36,755 nt of DNA from CAG-791 sp963605745 (GTDB lineage Bacteria > Bacillota > Clostridia > Lachnospirales > Lachnospiraceae). The stretch spans positions 1 to 36,755 of the forward strand of contig CAVCWT010000028.1 in assembly GCA_963605745.1 (NCBI GenBank), written 5' to 3'. The stretch's first letter is position 1, and the number at the start of each line of letters is the position of its first letter. The notes beneath the pieces were generated by a model that had not been told where the DNA came from, ran no database searches, and saw only the letters and a list, made by a program, of their open reading frames with translations. A program made the translations under genes and the position numbers. Positions 13,147 through 22,777 of the stretch are shown here, piece after piece.

Positions 13147-14973
13147 ATGCACGTTATCCGCGTATTAATGGGAGAAATCCGTCAGTATAAAAGGTCCACA
13201 ATCCTGACGCCGATCTTTACGCTGTTAGAGGTTTTGATGGAAATCCTGATTCCCTTCATCACAGCCTCGCTCATTGACAAGGGAATTCAGGCGGGCAACA
13301 TGAATGAGGTCATTCACTATGGACTTTTGATGCTGATCATGGCCTTTGCAAGCCTATTGTTCGGCATTCTGGGCGGCGTATTCGCGTCGGATGCCTCGAC
13401 CGGGTTTGCTGCAAATCTGCGGGATGCCATGTACTGCAGTATTCAGAACTTTTCCTTCTCGAACATTGACAAATATTCCACCGCAGGGCTTGTGACCCGC
13501 ATGACGACGGATGTCACGAACCTGCAGAACGCCTTTATGATGATCATCCGCATTGCGGTTCGCGCACCTCTTATGATGATCATTGCGCTGGTGATGTGCG
13601 TTGTGATCAGTCCGAAGATCAGCCTGATCTTCCTGGCTGCACTGGTGGTGCTGGGTGTATTTTTGATGATTATCATCGGGAAGGCTTCGGAAGCCTTCCG
13701 GGTGACCTTCCGCAAATATGACGACCTCAATGCCAGTGTTCAGGAGAATGTCTCTGCCATTCGCGTGGTGAAGGCCTTTGTCCGTGAGGAGCAGGAGAAG
13801 ACGAAATTCAACAAGGCCGTGGAGGAGCTCTATGACCTTTTTGTCCGGGCTGAGAAGCTCGTTGTTATGAACTTTCCGGTGATGTCCCTGATTGTGGATA
13901 TCTGTGTCATCGGTGTTTCGTGGCTGGGGGCGAAGCTGATTGTGGGAGGCTCCATGACGACCGGCGAGCTGACGAGTCTGTTCAGCTACATCATGATGGT
14001 ACTCTTCAGCCTGATGATGCTGTCGATGATCTTCGTGATGATCACGATGTCGACCGCAAGCGCCCAGAGAATCTGCGAGGTCCTTGAGGAGCAGCCGGAT
14101 ATCACGAACCCGGAGCATCCTGTGACGGAGGTTACGGACGGCAGCATTGATATGGAGAATGTGGACTTTGCCTACAAGCGCCGTGAGGTCACCTATGACA
14201 AAAACGGCAACGAGGTGATCACAATCCATGACACCGCAGGAGATGGCACAGACCGCTCGTCCAGAACGCTGCATCACATCAATCTGCACATTGCAGCCGG
14301 CGAGACCATCGGAATCATCGGGGGAACCGGATCCGGAAAGTCGTCTCTGGTGAACCTGATTTCGAGACTGTATGATACGTGCCACGGATCGGTCAAGGTT
14401 GGCGGCATTGACGTTCGTGAGTATGATCTGGAAACCCTTCGTGACAGCGTTGCTGTCGTGCTCCAGAGTAACAATCTGTTCACCGGGAGCATTATGGATA
14501 ACCTCAAATGGGGGAATCCAAAGGCGAGCCTTGAGGACTGTAAGGAGGCCTGCCGCCTTGCCTGTGCCGATGAATTCATTGACCGAATGCCGGAGGGGTA
14601 TGATACGCAGCTGACGCAGGGCGGAACGAATGTGTCCGGCGGACAAAAGCAGCGCCTTTGCATTGCAAGAGCCCTGATGAAGAAGCCGCGCATTCTGATT
14701 CTGGATGACTCAACGAGCGCCTGCGACACGGCAACCGATGCCAAAATACGTGCGGCCTTTGCACAAAGGATCCCGGGGACGACCAAGCTCATCATTGCAC
14801 AGCGCATCTCGTCCGTGCAGGATGCAGATCGTATTCTGGTTCTGGACGACGGAACGGTTGACGGCTTTGATACCCATGAAAGACTGCTGGAAACGAATGC
14901 CATTTACCGTGAGATCTATGAATCACAGACACAGGGCGGCGGAGATTTTGATGAGTCGCAGCAGGAGGATTGA
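13147..14973 (+). CDS. ABC exporter half-transporter, degenerate-site subunit
   Basis: Six-helix membrane domain (about 1-320) fused to an ATPase domain, 608 residues. It belongs to the multidrug/lipid exporter class. Walker A is GGTGSGKSS, the signature VSGGQKQR is intact, but Walker B reads LILDDSTSA (Asp where the catalytic Glu should be) and the switch His is Gln in IIAQRISS. Such changes mark the non-catalytic site of heterodimeric exporters. A charged insert (VTYDKNGNEVITIHD) lies at the start of the ATPase domain. The ATG at 13147 is used because AAGGAGG lies within eight bases. The partner starts two bases after its stop. Confidence 0.92.
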   Translation: MHVIRVLMGEIRQYKRSTILTPIFTLLEVLMEILIPFITASLIDKGIQAGNMNEVIHYGLLMLIMAFASLLFGILGGVFASDASTGFAANLRDAMYCSIQNFSFSNIDKYSTAGLVTRMTTDVTNLQNAFMMIIRIAVRAPLMMIIALVMCVVISPKISLIFLAALVVLGVFLMIIIGKASEAFRVTFRKYDDLNASVQENVSAIRVVKAFVREEQEKTKFNKAVEELYDLFVRAEKLVVMNFPVMSLIVDICVIGVSWLGAKLIVGGSMTTGELTSLFSYIMMVLFSLMMLSMIFVMITMSTASAQRICEVLEEQPDITNPEHPVTEVTDGSIDMENVDFAYKRREVTYDKNGNEVITIHDTAGDGTDRSSRTLHHINLHIAAGETIGIIGGTGSGKSSLVNLISRLYDTCHGSVKVGGIDVREYDLETLRDSVAVVLQSNNLFTGSIMDNLKWGNPKASLEDCKEACRLACADEFIDRMPEGYDTQLTQGGTNVSGGQKQRLCIARALMKKPRILILDDSTSACDTATDAKIRAAFAQRIPGTTKLIIAQRISSVQDADRILVLDDGTVDGFDTHERLLETNAIYREIYESQTQGGGDFDESQQED

Positions 14974-14975
14974 TC

Positions 14976-16877
14976 ATGCCCAGAATGAAAAATAACGGAA
15001 AACCCGGCCACAAGGTGGAGAATCCGGGCAAGATTTTCAGCCGGCTGATGAAGCTGGTTATGAAGCGGTACAAGGTGCCGTTTCTCGTTGTGATCGTCTG
15101 CATTCTGGTGGCTGCCTGGTCAACTCTGCAGGGGACACTGTTTCAGAAAACTCTGATTGACAGCTATATTCTGCCGATGCTGGCACAGGAAAACCCGGAT
15201 TTTGCTCCGCTGGGGGCGGCTCTTTTGCGTCTGGCCGGAATCTATGCGGTGGGCATTGCGGCCTCTTATCTGTATCAGCGGATTATGATCAATGTGTCAC
15301 AGGGAACGCTCCTGGACCTTCGAAAGGAGCTCTTTGGTCACATGGAGTCGCTGCCGATTCGTTATTTTGACCGGAATGCGCACGGCGATATTATGTCGGT
15401 CTATACGAATGACATTGATACGCTCCGGCAGCTGATCAGCCAGAGCATTCCGCAGACGGTGAACTCGCTGGTTACGCTGATCATCACCTTTGTGTCGATG
15501 ATCGCACTGTCCTGGCAGCTGACGATCATCAGTGTTCTGATGGTCGTGGTTACGATGTTCGTTTCCGGGAAGCTGGCACAGAAATCCGGCAGTTTTTTTG
15601 CAGATCAGCAAAGAGATCTGGGAATTGAAAATGGATACATCGAAGAGATGATGAACGGACAGAAGGTGGTCAAGGTCTTCTGCCATGAGGAAAAGGCAAT
15701 CGAGGATTTCCGAAAGCTTAACGGACAGCTGCGGGAAAGTGCGAACCTGGCAAACCGGTATGCCTCCATCATGATGCCGGTCAACGGGAACCTCGGCAAT
15801 ATCAGCTATGTCCTTTGCGCCGTTTCGGGTGCAGCAATGGCTCTTTCGGGCGTTGGGACCATCACACTGGGAACACTGGTATCCTACCTGACATTGAATA
15901 AGAATTTCTCCCAGCCGATTACGCAGATCGCGCAGCAGATGAGCTCCATTATTATGGCCATGGCCGGCGCAGAACGTGTTTTCAAAATGATGGACGAAAC
16001 GCCGGAAGAGGACGAAGGCTACGTGGAGCTGGTGCGTGCCAGAGAAGAGAAGGACGGGAGCCTTACCGAGTGCAAGGAGAGAACCGGCATCTGGGCGTGG
16101 AAGCATTATCACAAGGCGGACGGAACAACCACCTATGTGCGTCAGCGCGGCAGAATCACCATGGAGGATGTGGACTTTGGATACGATCCGAATAAAATGG
16201 TGCTGCATGACATCAACCTGTTCGCAGAACCCGGGCAGAAGATTGCCTTTGTTGGTTCTACCGGTGCCGGAAAGACGACCATTACCAATCTGATCAACCG
16301 GTTCTATGACATCCAGGATGGGAAGATTCGCTACGATGAGATCAACATTGACAAGATTCGGAAGGCGGACCTTCGGCACTCCCTTGGCATGGTGCTGCAG
16401 GATACGCATTTGTTCACCGGAACCGTGCTGGAGAACATCCGGTACGGGAGACTGGATGCAACGGATGAGGAGTGCATGGAGGCAGCAAGGCTTGCCAATG
16501 CCGACAGCTTTATCAAGCGCCTTCCGAACGGATATGACACGATGCTGCGAAATGACGGAGCCAATCTTTCCCAGGGACAGCGCCAGCTCCTTGCCATTGC
16601 AAGGGCAGCCGTTGCGGATCCGCCGGCTCTCATTCTGGACGAGGCAACGTCGTCGATCGACACCAGAACAGAAGGCCTGGTACAAAAGGGCATGGACGCT
16701 TTGATGAAAGGCAGGACAACCTTTGTCATTGCGCATCGCCTGTCCACCGTGCGCAACAGTGACTGCATCATGGTGCTGGAGCAAGGACACATCATTGAGC
16801 GCGGTACACACGACCAGCTCATTGCCCAGAAGGGCAAATACTATCAGCTCTATACGGGCAACAAGATTGGAGCTTGA
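14976..16877 (+). CDS. ABC exporter half-transporter, catalytic-site subunit
   Basis: Partner of the preceding gene, 633 residues, membrane domain then ATPase domain. Walker A GSTGAGKTT, Walker B LILDEATSS with catalytic Glu and the His of FVIAHRLST are intact. The signature is the variant LSQGQRQLL. That variant faces the degenerate Walker motifs of the other subunit, so one site is dead and one is active, as in BmrCD- or TM287/288-type exporters. An insert of about 40 residues (RAREEKDGSLTECKERTG and onward) precedes the Walker A. GGAGG inside the end of the upstream gene is seven bases from the ATG, so translation is coupled. The exported compound is unknown. Confidence 0.92.
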   Translation: MPRMKNNGKPGHKVENPGKIFSRLMKLVMKRYKVPFLVVIVCILVAAWSTLQGTLFQKTLIDSYILPMLAQENPDFAPLGAALLRLAGIYAVGIAASYLYQRIMINVSQGTLLDLRKELFGHMESLPIRYFDRNAHGDIMSVYTNDIDTLRQLISQSIPQTVNSLVTLIITFVSMIALSWQLTIISVLMVVVTMFVSGKLAQKSGSFFADQQRDLGIENGYIEEMMNGQKVVKVFCHEEKAIEDFRKLNGQLRESANLANRYASIMMPVNGNLGNISYVLCAVSGAAMALSGVGTITLGTLVSYLTLNKNFSQPITQIAQQMSSIIMAMAGAERVFKMMDETPEEDEGYVELVRAREEKDGSLTECKERTGIWAWKHYHKADGTTTYVRQRGRITMEDVDFGYDPNKMVLHDINLFAEPGQKIAFVGSTGAGKTTITNLINRFYDIQDGKIRYDEINIDKIRKADLRHSLGMVLQDTHLFTGTVLENIRYGRLDATDEECMEAARLANADSFIKRLPNGYDTMLRNDGANLSQGQRQLLAIARAAVADPPALILDEATSSIDTRTEGLVQKGMDALMKGRTTFVIAHRLSTVRNSDCIMVLEQGHIIERGTHDQLIAQKGKYYQLYTGNKIGA

Positions 16878-16885
16878 GGACCTGC

Positions 16886-16984
16886 GTCATGATTCACGCA
16901 TCTGCCACAGGCTGGTCCTGGCAGAGATGTCCCAACAGCTGGACATTCTCATGCCACCCTGCCTGTGGAAGTCGCGTGAATGAC
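16886..16984. other. Long imperfect hairpin between exporter operon and tex
   Basis: Successive arms pair across 99 bases: GTCATGATTCACGC with GCGTGAATGAC, CCACAGGC (16905-16912) with GCCTGTGG (16961-16968), TGGCA with TGCCA, and GATGTCC with GGACATT around an eight-base loop. There is no T-run on either side, so it is not a simple terminator. It may be a repeat unit or an mRNA end element. Confidence 0.5.
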
Positions 16985-17018
16985 AACAGGTTGTATATCG
17001 GGTAGCAAGGAGAACAAC

Positions 17019-19361
17019 GTGGATATTATTCAGCAGATCACACAGGAAATGGCAGGGATGCCAAACCATGACGGCACCAAGGTTCGCAAGGGCCAGGTGG
17101 AGGCAGCAGTAAAGCTGATTGATGAGGGCAACACCATTCCCTTTATTGCCAGATACCGCAAAGAGGCAACGGGCGCACTGGACGATGAGCAGCTGCGCTT
17201 TCTGGGAGATCGTCTGTCGTCTCTTCGCAATCTGGAGGACAAAAAGCAGCAGGTCCTTTCTGCCATTGACGAGCAGGGCAAGCTGACAAAGGAGCTCCGT
17301 GCGCAGATTGAGGCGGCCATGACACAGGTGGCAGTGGATGACCTGTACCGCCCGTACAAACAAAAGAGAAAAACACGTGCCGGGATTGCCAAAGAGAAGG
17401 GCCTGGAGCCGTTTGCGGACGTGATTATGGAAGGAAATGTGCAGTATGAGTTGTTGACTCTGGCAGTCAATTACGTTTCGAGCCCGGAAATGCTGAAAAA
17501 TCCGGAGATTCCGGAGGAGAAAAAGGTCGGGACACCGGAGGAGGCATTGCAGGGGGCATTGGACATCATTGCAGAGAGAATCTCGGACGATGCCAGCCTT
17601 CGCACCTGGATTCGAGAAAAGACCTGGAAGAGCGGAACCATTGCCACGGCAGAGAAAAAGGAAACTGCCAAAGCGGCAGCAAAATCGTCCAAGACTGCGA
17701 AAGCTGCAGCAGACGATACAGACGCGGTCACTGCAAGGGCGGCCTCTACGACAGCAAAGGCCGGTAGCACTGCAGCGGTCCATGGCACGAAGGAGGACCG
17801 GCGCTTGGTCTATGAAATGTATTACGAGTTCGAGGAGTCCATTGCCAAGCTCCCAGGTCACCGCATTCTGGCGATCAACCGCGGCGAGCGGGAAAAGTAT
17901 CTGACGGTAACGGTCAACGCACCGGAGGAGGAGATCCTGCAGCACATTCAGAAGACGGCTTTTAAGAGAAACCCGTATACGGAGAGTGCACTGGCAGAGA
18001 CAGCCAAGGATGCGTATGAGCGCCTGATCCAGCCGTCCATTGAACGGGAGATCCGGGGACAGCTGACAGAGGATGCAGAGGACGGCGCCATCAAGGTGTT
18101 CCGCAAGAATCTGGAGCAGCTCCTGATGCAGCCGCCGATTGCCGGAAAGGTTGTGCTGGGCTGGGATCCGGCCTTTCGAACCGGCTGTAAGATCGCCGTT
18201 GTGGATCCGACGGGAAAGGTGTTGGATACGACCGTTATTTATCCTACGGCGCCGCAGAATAAGGTGGCAGAGGCCAAGGCAGTGATTAAGAAACTGATTG
18301 CCAAGGATCATGTGTCGTTAATCAGCCTTGGCAACGGAACGGCCAGCCGCGAATCCGAGCAGATTATTGTGGAGCTCATTCATGAGCTGCAACAGGAAGA
18401 TCCGAATCGAGAGCCGATTCAGTATATTGTGGTCAATGAGGCGGGAGCATCGGTCTACAGCGCGAGCAAGCTTGCAACAGAGGAGTTCCCGGAGTTCGAT
18501 GTGGGACAGCGCTCGGCGACCTCTATGGCAAGGCGGCTCCAGGACCCTCTGGCAGAGCTCGTTAAGATTGATCCCAAGGCCGTCGGAGTGGGACAGTATC
18601 AGCATGACATGAATCAGAAAAAGCTGGATGAAGCTTTGGGCGGCGTTGTAGAGGACTGCGTCAACCATGTCGGCGTGGATCTGAATACGGCATCCTTCTC
18701 GCTGTTGTCTTATGTATCCGGCATTTCCGGGACGCTGGCCAAAAATATTGTTGCCTATCGTGAGGCGAATGGGAGATTCCGCAGCAGAAGAGAGCTGCTG
18801 AAGGTGGCAAAGCTCGGCCCCAAGGCCTTTGAGCAGTGTGCGGGCTTCCTGCGAATCCGTGACGGCAAGGAGCCTTTGGATGCAACGGCCGTTCATCCGG
18901 AGAACTACAAGGCGGTTGAACAGCTGCTGGAGGAGCTGTCTCTTCCGGATACCATGGAAGGCTTCCGGCAGGTTAAGGCCCTGGCGGGCAAAAAGGCAAT
19001 GCCGCAGCTGGCAAAGGAGCTGGGAGTCGGCGAGCTCACCTTAAAGGATATTCTCGATGAGCTGGAAAAGCCGGCAAGAGATCCAAGAGCTGAAATGCCG
19101 GCTCCGATCCTTCGCTCCGATGTTCTTGGCATGGAGGATCTAAAGCCTGGAATGAAGCTGAAGGGAACTGTTCGGAATATTGTGGATTTTGGTGCGTTTG
19201 TGGACATCGGTGTCCATCAGGACGGTCTGGTTCACATTTCCAAAATGTCCAAACGGTTTATTAAGCATCCGTTGGAGGTTGTCAGTGTGGGCGACATCGT
19301 GGATGTGACGGTGGAGTCCGTGGATGTCGGCAAAAAGAGGATTGCCCTGTCAATGGTGTGA
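17019..19361 (+). CDS. tex: Tex-family RNA-binding transcription accessory protein
   Basis: A conserved cytoplasmic nucleic-acid-binding protein linked to transcription and toxin expression in other bacteria. Its exact biochemical role is unsettled. The 780 residues have the helical N-region (KVRKGQVEAAVKLIDEGNTIPFIARYRKE), a YqgF/RNase-H-like domain (about 379 on, VLGWDPAFRTGCK), helix-hairpin-helix motifs (LLSYVSGISGTLAKNI), and a C-terminal S1 domain (about 708-780). The GTG at 17019 is chosen because AAGGAG lies six bases upstream and MDIIQQI is the usual start. Residues about 207-257 are a Lys/Ala/Thr-rich low-complexity insert not seen in typical Tex. Confidence 0.92.
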   Translation: MDIIQQITQEMAGMPNHDGTKVRKGQVEAAVKLIDEGNTIPFIARYRKEATGALDDEQLRFLGDRLSSLRNLEDKKQQVLSAIDEQGKLTKELRAQIEAAMTQVAVDDLYRPYKQKRKTRAGIAKEKGLEPFADVIMEGNVQYELLTLAVNYVSSPEMLKNPEIPEEKKVGTPEEALQGALDIIAERISDDASLRTWIREKTWKSGTIATAEKKETAKAAAKSSKTAKAAADDTDAVTARAASTTAKAGSTAAVHGTKEDRRLVYEMYYEFEESIAKLPGHRILAINRGEREKYLTVTVNAPEEEILQHIQKTAFKRNPYTESALAETAKDAYERLIQPSIEREIRGQLTEDAEDGAIKVFRKNLEQLLMQPPIAGKVVLGWDPAFRTGCKIAVVDPTGKVLDTTVIYPTAPQNKVAEAKAVIKKLIAKDHVSLISLGNGTASRESEQIIVELIHELQQEDPNREPIQYIVVNEAGASVYSASKLATEEFPEFDVGQRSATSMARRLQDPLAELVKIDPKAVGVGQYQHDMNQKKLDEALGGVVEDCVNHVGVDLNTASFSLLSYVSGISGTLAKNIVAYREANGRFRSRRELLKVAKLGPKAFEQCAGFLRIRDGKEPLDATAVHPENYKAVEQLLEELSLPDTMEGFRQVKALAGKKAMPQLAKELGVGELTLKDILDELEKPARDPRAEMPAPILRSDVLGMEDLKPGMKLKGTVRNIVDFGAFVDIGVHQDGLVHISKMSKRFIKHPLEVVSVGDIVDVTVESVDVGKKRIALSMV

Positions 19362-19410
19362 CGGACCCTGTTACACGGATGAAATAGCTTCGGAAGAGGA
19401 AGGTACAGGC

Positions 19411-20652
19411 ATGGATCTTGAAACACGGCTGGAGTGGTTTCTGAAAATGCTGAGCTGCAAATATACGGCGGATCTTTTGGAATACGATGCCATGCTGGTG
19501 CCGCATATGGATTTGCAAAATGACAGGATCCGATTGCTGCATAAGATGCTGCAGTATAACGGGAGTCTTGAAATGCTGCAGCGCCTTCCGGAGAGCAGTC
19601 ACGGGATCGCGATCATCAGCAGTGCCCTGGACCTTTTGTGGGGATGCGTTTGCCTGCAGGAGGGCGGACATTCCGTGAGATATTTTATTTTGGGCCCCGT
19701 ACTCGGGGAGGAGCTGGATCCGCGGGATGTGGACCGAGAGATTGCGGGGTTGCTCGGAAGCGATCCAACCTATGATGAATATGCCAAGACGGTGATGTTC
19801 CGGCGATACATCAGTGAAGTGGTGTGTTCTCTTCCGATTGTTGTACCGAGGAGATTTCAGGAGGACGTATCGATGCTCGGCTGCTGCATTACGGGAGAAT
19901 GCTGCTCGTGTGCAGAGGTCATGATCATCTCACCAACCTCTTCTGCGGATGCATCCAGACGAGAGCTAAGGAGAGAGAACAAGCGCAAGCGCACCTGGGA
20001 AACCGAGCAGGCGCTGCTGCAGATGGTGCGGGACGGAAATCTGAATTATGAGACGGTACTGTCTCAGGCGGGACGCGTCAGTGACGGCGTGCAGGTAAAG
20101 GTGCGCGGGAGCCTGCAACGGGCACAGATCTCGTCCACGACGCTGGTCACACTGTGTGTTAGGGCAGGAATTGAAGGCGGTCTGTCGCCGGATACGGCCT
20201 ATTCTGTCGGGGACAGCTATATCCAGACGATCCTGGACTGTAAAACAATGGGAGAGATTGTGCAGATCAACCATGCCGCATTCGATGACTTTGTTCATCG
20301 AGTACATGAGGTGAAAAAAACAGAGGGAATCTCACCCAGAATCCAAAAGTGTATCGATTATCTGGAGCTTCATGAAGAGGAAGAGGTCAGCATCGCGCAG
20401 CTGGCTGAGCTGACAGGTTACACAGAGTACTACCTTTCGAGAAAATTCAAGGAGGAAACCGGCAGCTCTGTGAATGACTACAGCAAACGGCTTCGGATCG
20501 AGCGGGCCAAGCTCCTCCTTCGGACGACAAGGGCCAGTGCTGCGCAGTTGGCGGAAAGGCTGCACTTTTGCAGCGGAAGCTATTTTGCCAGAGAGTTTCG
20601 CAGATACACCGGGCAGTCGCCGGCAGAATACCGGGAAGCGAATAAGAGGTAA
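19411..20652 (+). CDS. AraC-family transcriptional regulator
   Basis: A 413-residue regulator, probably activating the adjoining sugar genes when bound to a glycoside. The C-terminal 100 residues hold the double helix-turn-helix (IQKCIDYLELHEEEEVSIAQLAELTGYTEYYLSRKFKEETG; then AAQLAERLHFCSGSYFAREFRRYTGQSPAEYR). The N-terminal 300 residues contain several Cys and hydrophobic strands, but I cannot name the sensor domain. GAGGAAGG sits seven bases before the ATG at 19411. It starts 50 bases after tex and ends at a strong terminator. The divergent layout common for regulators is absent, because all genes are on one strand. Confidence 0.9.
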   Translation: MDLETRLEWFLKMLSCKYTADLLEYDAMLVPHMDLQNDRIRLLHKMLQYNGSLEMLQRLPESSHGIAIISSALDLLWGCVCLQEGGHSVRYFILGPVLGEELDPRDVDREIAGLLGSDPTYDEYAKTVMFRRYISEVVCSLPIVVPRRFQEDVSMLGCCITGECCSCAEVMIISPTSSADASRRELRRENKRKRTWETEQALLQMVRDGNLNYETVLSQAGRVSDGVQVKVRGSLQRAQISSTTLVTLCVRAGIEGGLSPDTAYSVGDSYIQTILDCKTMGEIVQINHAAFDDFVHRVHEVKKTEGISPRIQKCIDYLELHEEEEVSIAQLAELTGYTEYYLSRKFKEETGSSVNDYSKRLRIERAKLLLRTTRASAAQLAERLHFCSGSYFAREFRRYTGQSPAEYREANKR

Positions 20653-20724
20653 AGAGCGGCAGAGGCTTTGACCTGTGTTTCCTTGAAAAACAGGAAAGAG
20701 AATGGAGTGAATGCGAAAGGAACG

Positions 20725-20762
20725 CACGGGGATCCAATAGGATCCCGGTGTGTTATTTTTTG
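20725..20762 (+). terminator. Intrinsic terminator after the AraC regulator
   Basis: CACGGGGATCC pairs with GGATCCCGGTG (one mismatch) around AATA and is followed by TGTTATTTTTT. It separates the regulator from the transporter operon. Confidence 0.9.
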
Positions 20763-21000
20763 ATGGGTTAAAAATCTGCGTTCCGGGATATAAATTCGCT
20801 TTTTTACAAAAAGATAAATAAAAAATGGCGTAAAAAGCAAATTTATAACCATGTCTGTTGTTTGATTTGTGCAAAACTGAATCAAGATGAAAAAGAGCAC
20901 AGGTAAAGTGCACAAATGATTCGAGACAGCCTGGTCATTTTGAGCAAGGAAGGCCGGGAGAACAGGCATAGCCATAAATCATGCAACAGGAGGGAAGATC
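20763..21000 (+). promoter_or_regulatory. AT-rich control region of the sugar operon
   Basis: This 238-base region is much richer in A+T than its neighbours and contains no gene. It has an imperfect dyad near 20793-20844 (..GCTTTTTTAC with GTAAAAAGC..) and a perfect dyad ATTTGTGC (20865-20872) with GCACAAAT (20910-20917). Either pair could be a binding site for the AraC regulator just upstream. No promoter hexamers stand out. AGGAGG ends eight bases before the symporter start. Confidence 0.4.
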
Positions 21001-22776
21001 ATGAACGCAAATGCCAAAACGAAAAACGGCTGGTTAAGCAATGCTTTTACCAGTCCCAGATGGAACTCGCGCATAACATCTGCGAATACGACCGGAAAGG
21101 AAATGTGGCTGGGGTATGTGCTGGGCGTCTGGGGAATGATGATGACCAGCTCAATCGTCAATAGCTACTACAACCAGTATCTGACGGATGTTATTGGTTT
21201 TGACTCTACAAAGGGAGCCTGGATTGCTTCCTTCATGGTACTGTTTCCGTTCCTTTCCAAATTGACTGATGCCGTTACGAATCTGGTGATGGGTAAGATT
21301 ATTGATTCCACTACCTGCAAACAGGGAAAGGTTCGTCCGTGGCTTTTGATCTCAGCGCCTTTTGTTTTGGTCAGTGTGATCTTACTGTTCTGGATGCCTT
21401 TCCATGAGCCGATCCATCAGGCCATTTGGATTGTGGTTGCGTTTAATCTATACTACAGCGTCAGCTACACGATGTGGATTATGCCAAAGGAACTGACGCC
21501 GGCGGTCTCAACCAGAAACGTAAATCAGCGGAAGAATTTGTCCCTGGCTGCTACTATTGTGGGCAATGTGGGCACCGGGATTGTTTCGATTCTGTTTCCG
21601 TCCATTCTCGCAGCGGTTTGCGCAGCGATGAATGGAGACAATGCCAAGGGCTATCTTCTGAGCATGTCTATTTTTGCAGTGATTGCAGTGTGCACTACCT
21701 TTGTGCAGTACTTTTACACACGTGAGCGTGTTACGGAAGAGAGAAGGAATCAAAGGGGAATCGCAAAAGAACAGGCTGACAAACTGGAGCATCAGAAAGA
21801 AGCGGGAATGGGGGCACAGTTAAAGGCTTGCCTGCAGAGCAAATATTGGATTTTATTTGTCCTGATTGTGCTGATCTTTAACATTTGCGGAAACCTTCGC
21901 AACATTTCCTTGATTTATTATTCCGGCTGGGTTGTGAATGGAAACGCCTATGGGAATGTGGCTGCGATCCAGGCAAAGTTCCAGATGATTGCCTTGTCTC
22001 CAATGGGACCTGGTATTTTGCTCATGCTGCCGCTTTCGAAAAAGTTTGGCCGTACGAAGACCATCTGGATGACGGCTGTGTTAACGATTGCCGGTTCCAT
22101 TCTTGCTTTTGCCAGTATGGGAAACGGAACGATGATTTATGCAGGGACAGCCCTGGCTGCGATCGGTAATATTTCGTTCAGCTACATGATCATGACCTAT
22201 ATGGGGGACATCATTGATCAGGTAGAGTGGAAAACCGGTGTTCGCTCGGATGGATTAACAGGAAGCTTTATCAGTGCGATGATGACGTTTGCTGTGGGCA
22301 TTGCCCAGGGTCTGTTTAATCTGGGCTTGATGGTTTCCGGTTATGTTAAGCCGGAACAGATTGGCACAGGTGCTGATGGAGTGGCACTTTATGCTGACCA
22401 GACAGCTTCCGCGGTAAACTGGATTAATTTTGCTTATCAGGGAAGCTTTATTATTGTCGGTATTGTTGTATTTTTCATGTTCTGCTTTGTCTTCAAGGTT
22501 GAGGATGATATGCCAATGATTTCCCGGGAATTGCAGGAACGCAAAATTGCCGAGTGTGCAGCTCTTGGCATTGAATACATTCCTGCCGATGAGCTGGAGC
22601 GCCGCGAGCGTGAGGAAGCAGATCGCATGGCAGAGGAGAATCGTATTGCTGAACTGAAGGCGTCCTGCGCAAAGAGAGGACTGGATTTCGAAACAGAGAA
22701 TCAGAAGGTTCTTGATAAGCGTGCGCGGAAACAGGCAAAAGCAGAGCGCAGAGCGGCAAAGAAGGAGAAAAAATAA
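21001..22776 (+). CDS. GPH-family sugar:cation symporter
   Basis: A 12-helix membrane carrier of the glycoside-pentoside-hexuronide family (MelB/XynB-like), 591 residues, importing glycosides with Na+ or H+. Typical blocks are YYNQYLTDVIGFDSTKGAWIA, LTDAVTNLVMGKIIDSTTCK..GKVRPWLL near residues 80-120, and a later FSYMIMTYMGDIIDQVEWKTG. The last 85 residues form a long charged tail (LERREREEADRMAEENRI.. ending in KAERRAAKKEKK), probably a cytoplasmic coiled coil. It could contact a regulator. The GH1 gene starts one base after its stop. Substrates should be the unphosphorylated sugars that the four enzymes cleave. Confidence 0.9.
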   Translation: MNANAKTKNGWLSNAFTSPRWNSRITSANTTGKEMWLGYVLGVWGMMMTSSIVNSYYNQYLTDVIGFDSTKGAWIASFMVLFPFLSKLTDAVTNLVMGKIIDSTTCKQGKVRPWLLISAPFVLVSVILLFWMPFHEPIHQAIWIVVAFNLYYSVSYTMWIMPKELTPAVSTRNVNQRKNLSLAATIVGNVGTGIVSILFPSILAAVCAAMNGDNAKGYLLSMSIFAVIAVCTTFVQYFYTRERVTEERRNQRGIAKEQADKLEHQKEAGMGAQLKACLQSKYWILFVLIVLIFNICGNLRNISLIYYSGWVVNGNAYGNVAAIQAKFQMIALSPMGPGILLMLPLSKKFGRTKTIWMTAVLTIAGSILAFASMGNGTMIYAGTALAAIGNISFSYMIMTYMGDIIDQVEWKTGVRSDGLTGSFISAMMTFAVGIAQGLFNLGLMVSGYVKPEQIGTGADGVALYADQTASAVNWINFAYQGSFIIVGIVVFFMFCFVFKVEDDMPMISRELQERKIAECAALGIEYIPADELERREREEADRMAEENRIAELKASCAKRGLDFETENQKVLDKRARKQAKAERRAAKKEKK

Positions 22777-22777
22777 A

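Noticed and set aside
15297..16811. 504-codon minus-strand open frame inside the exporter gene
   Set aside because: Same reason: it lies wholly within a well-supported ABC gene, with no signals of its own.
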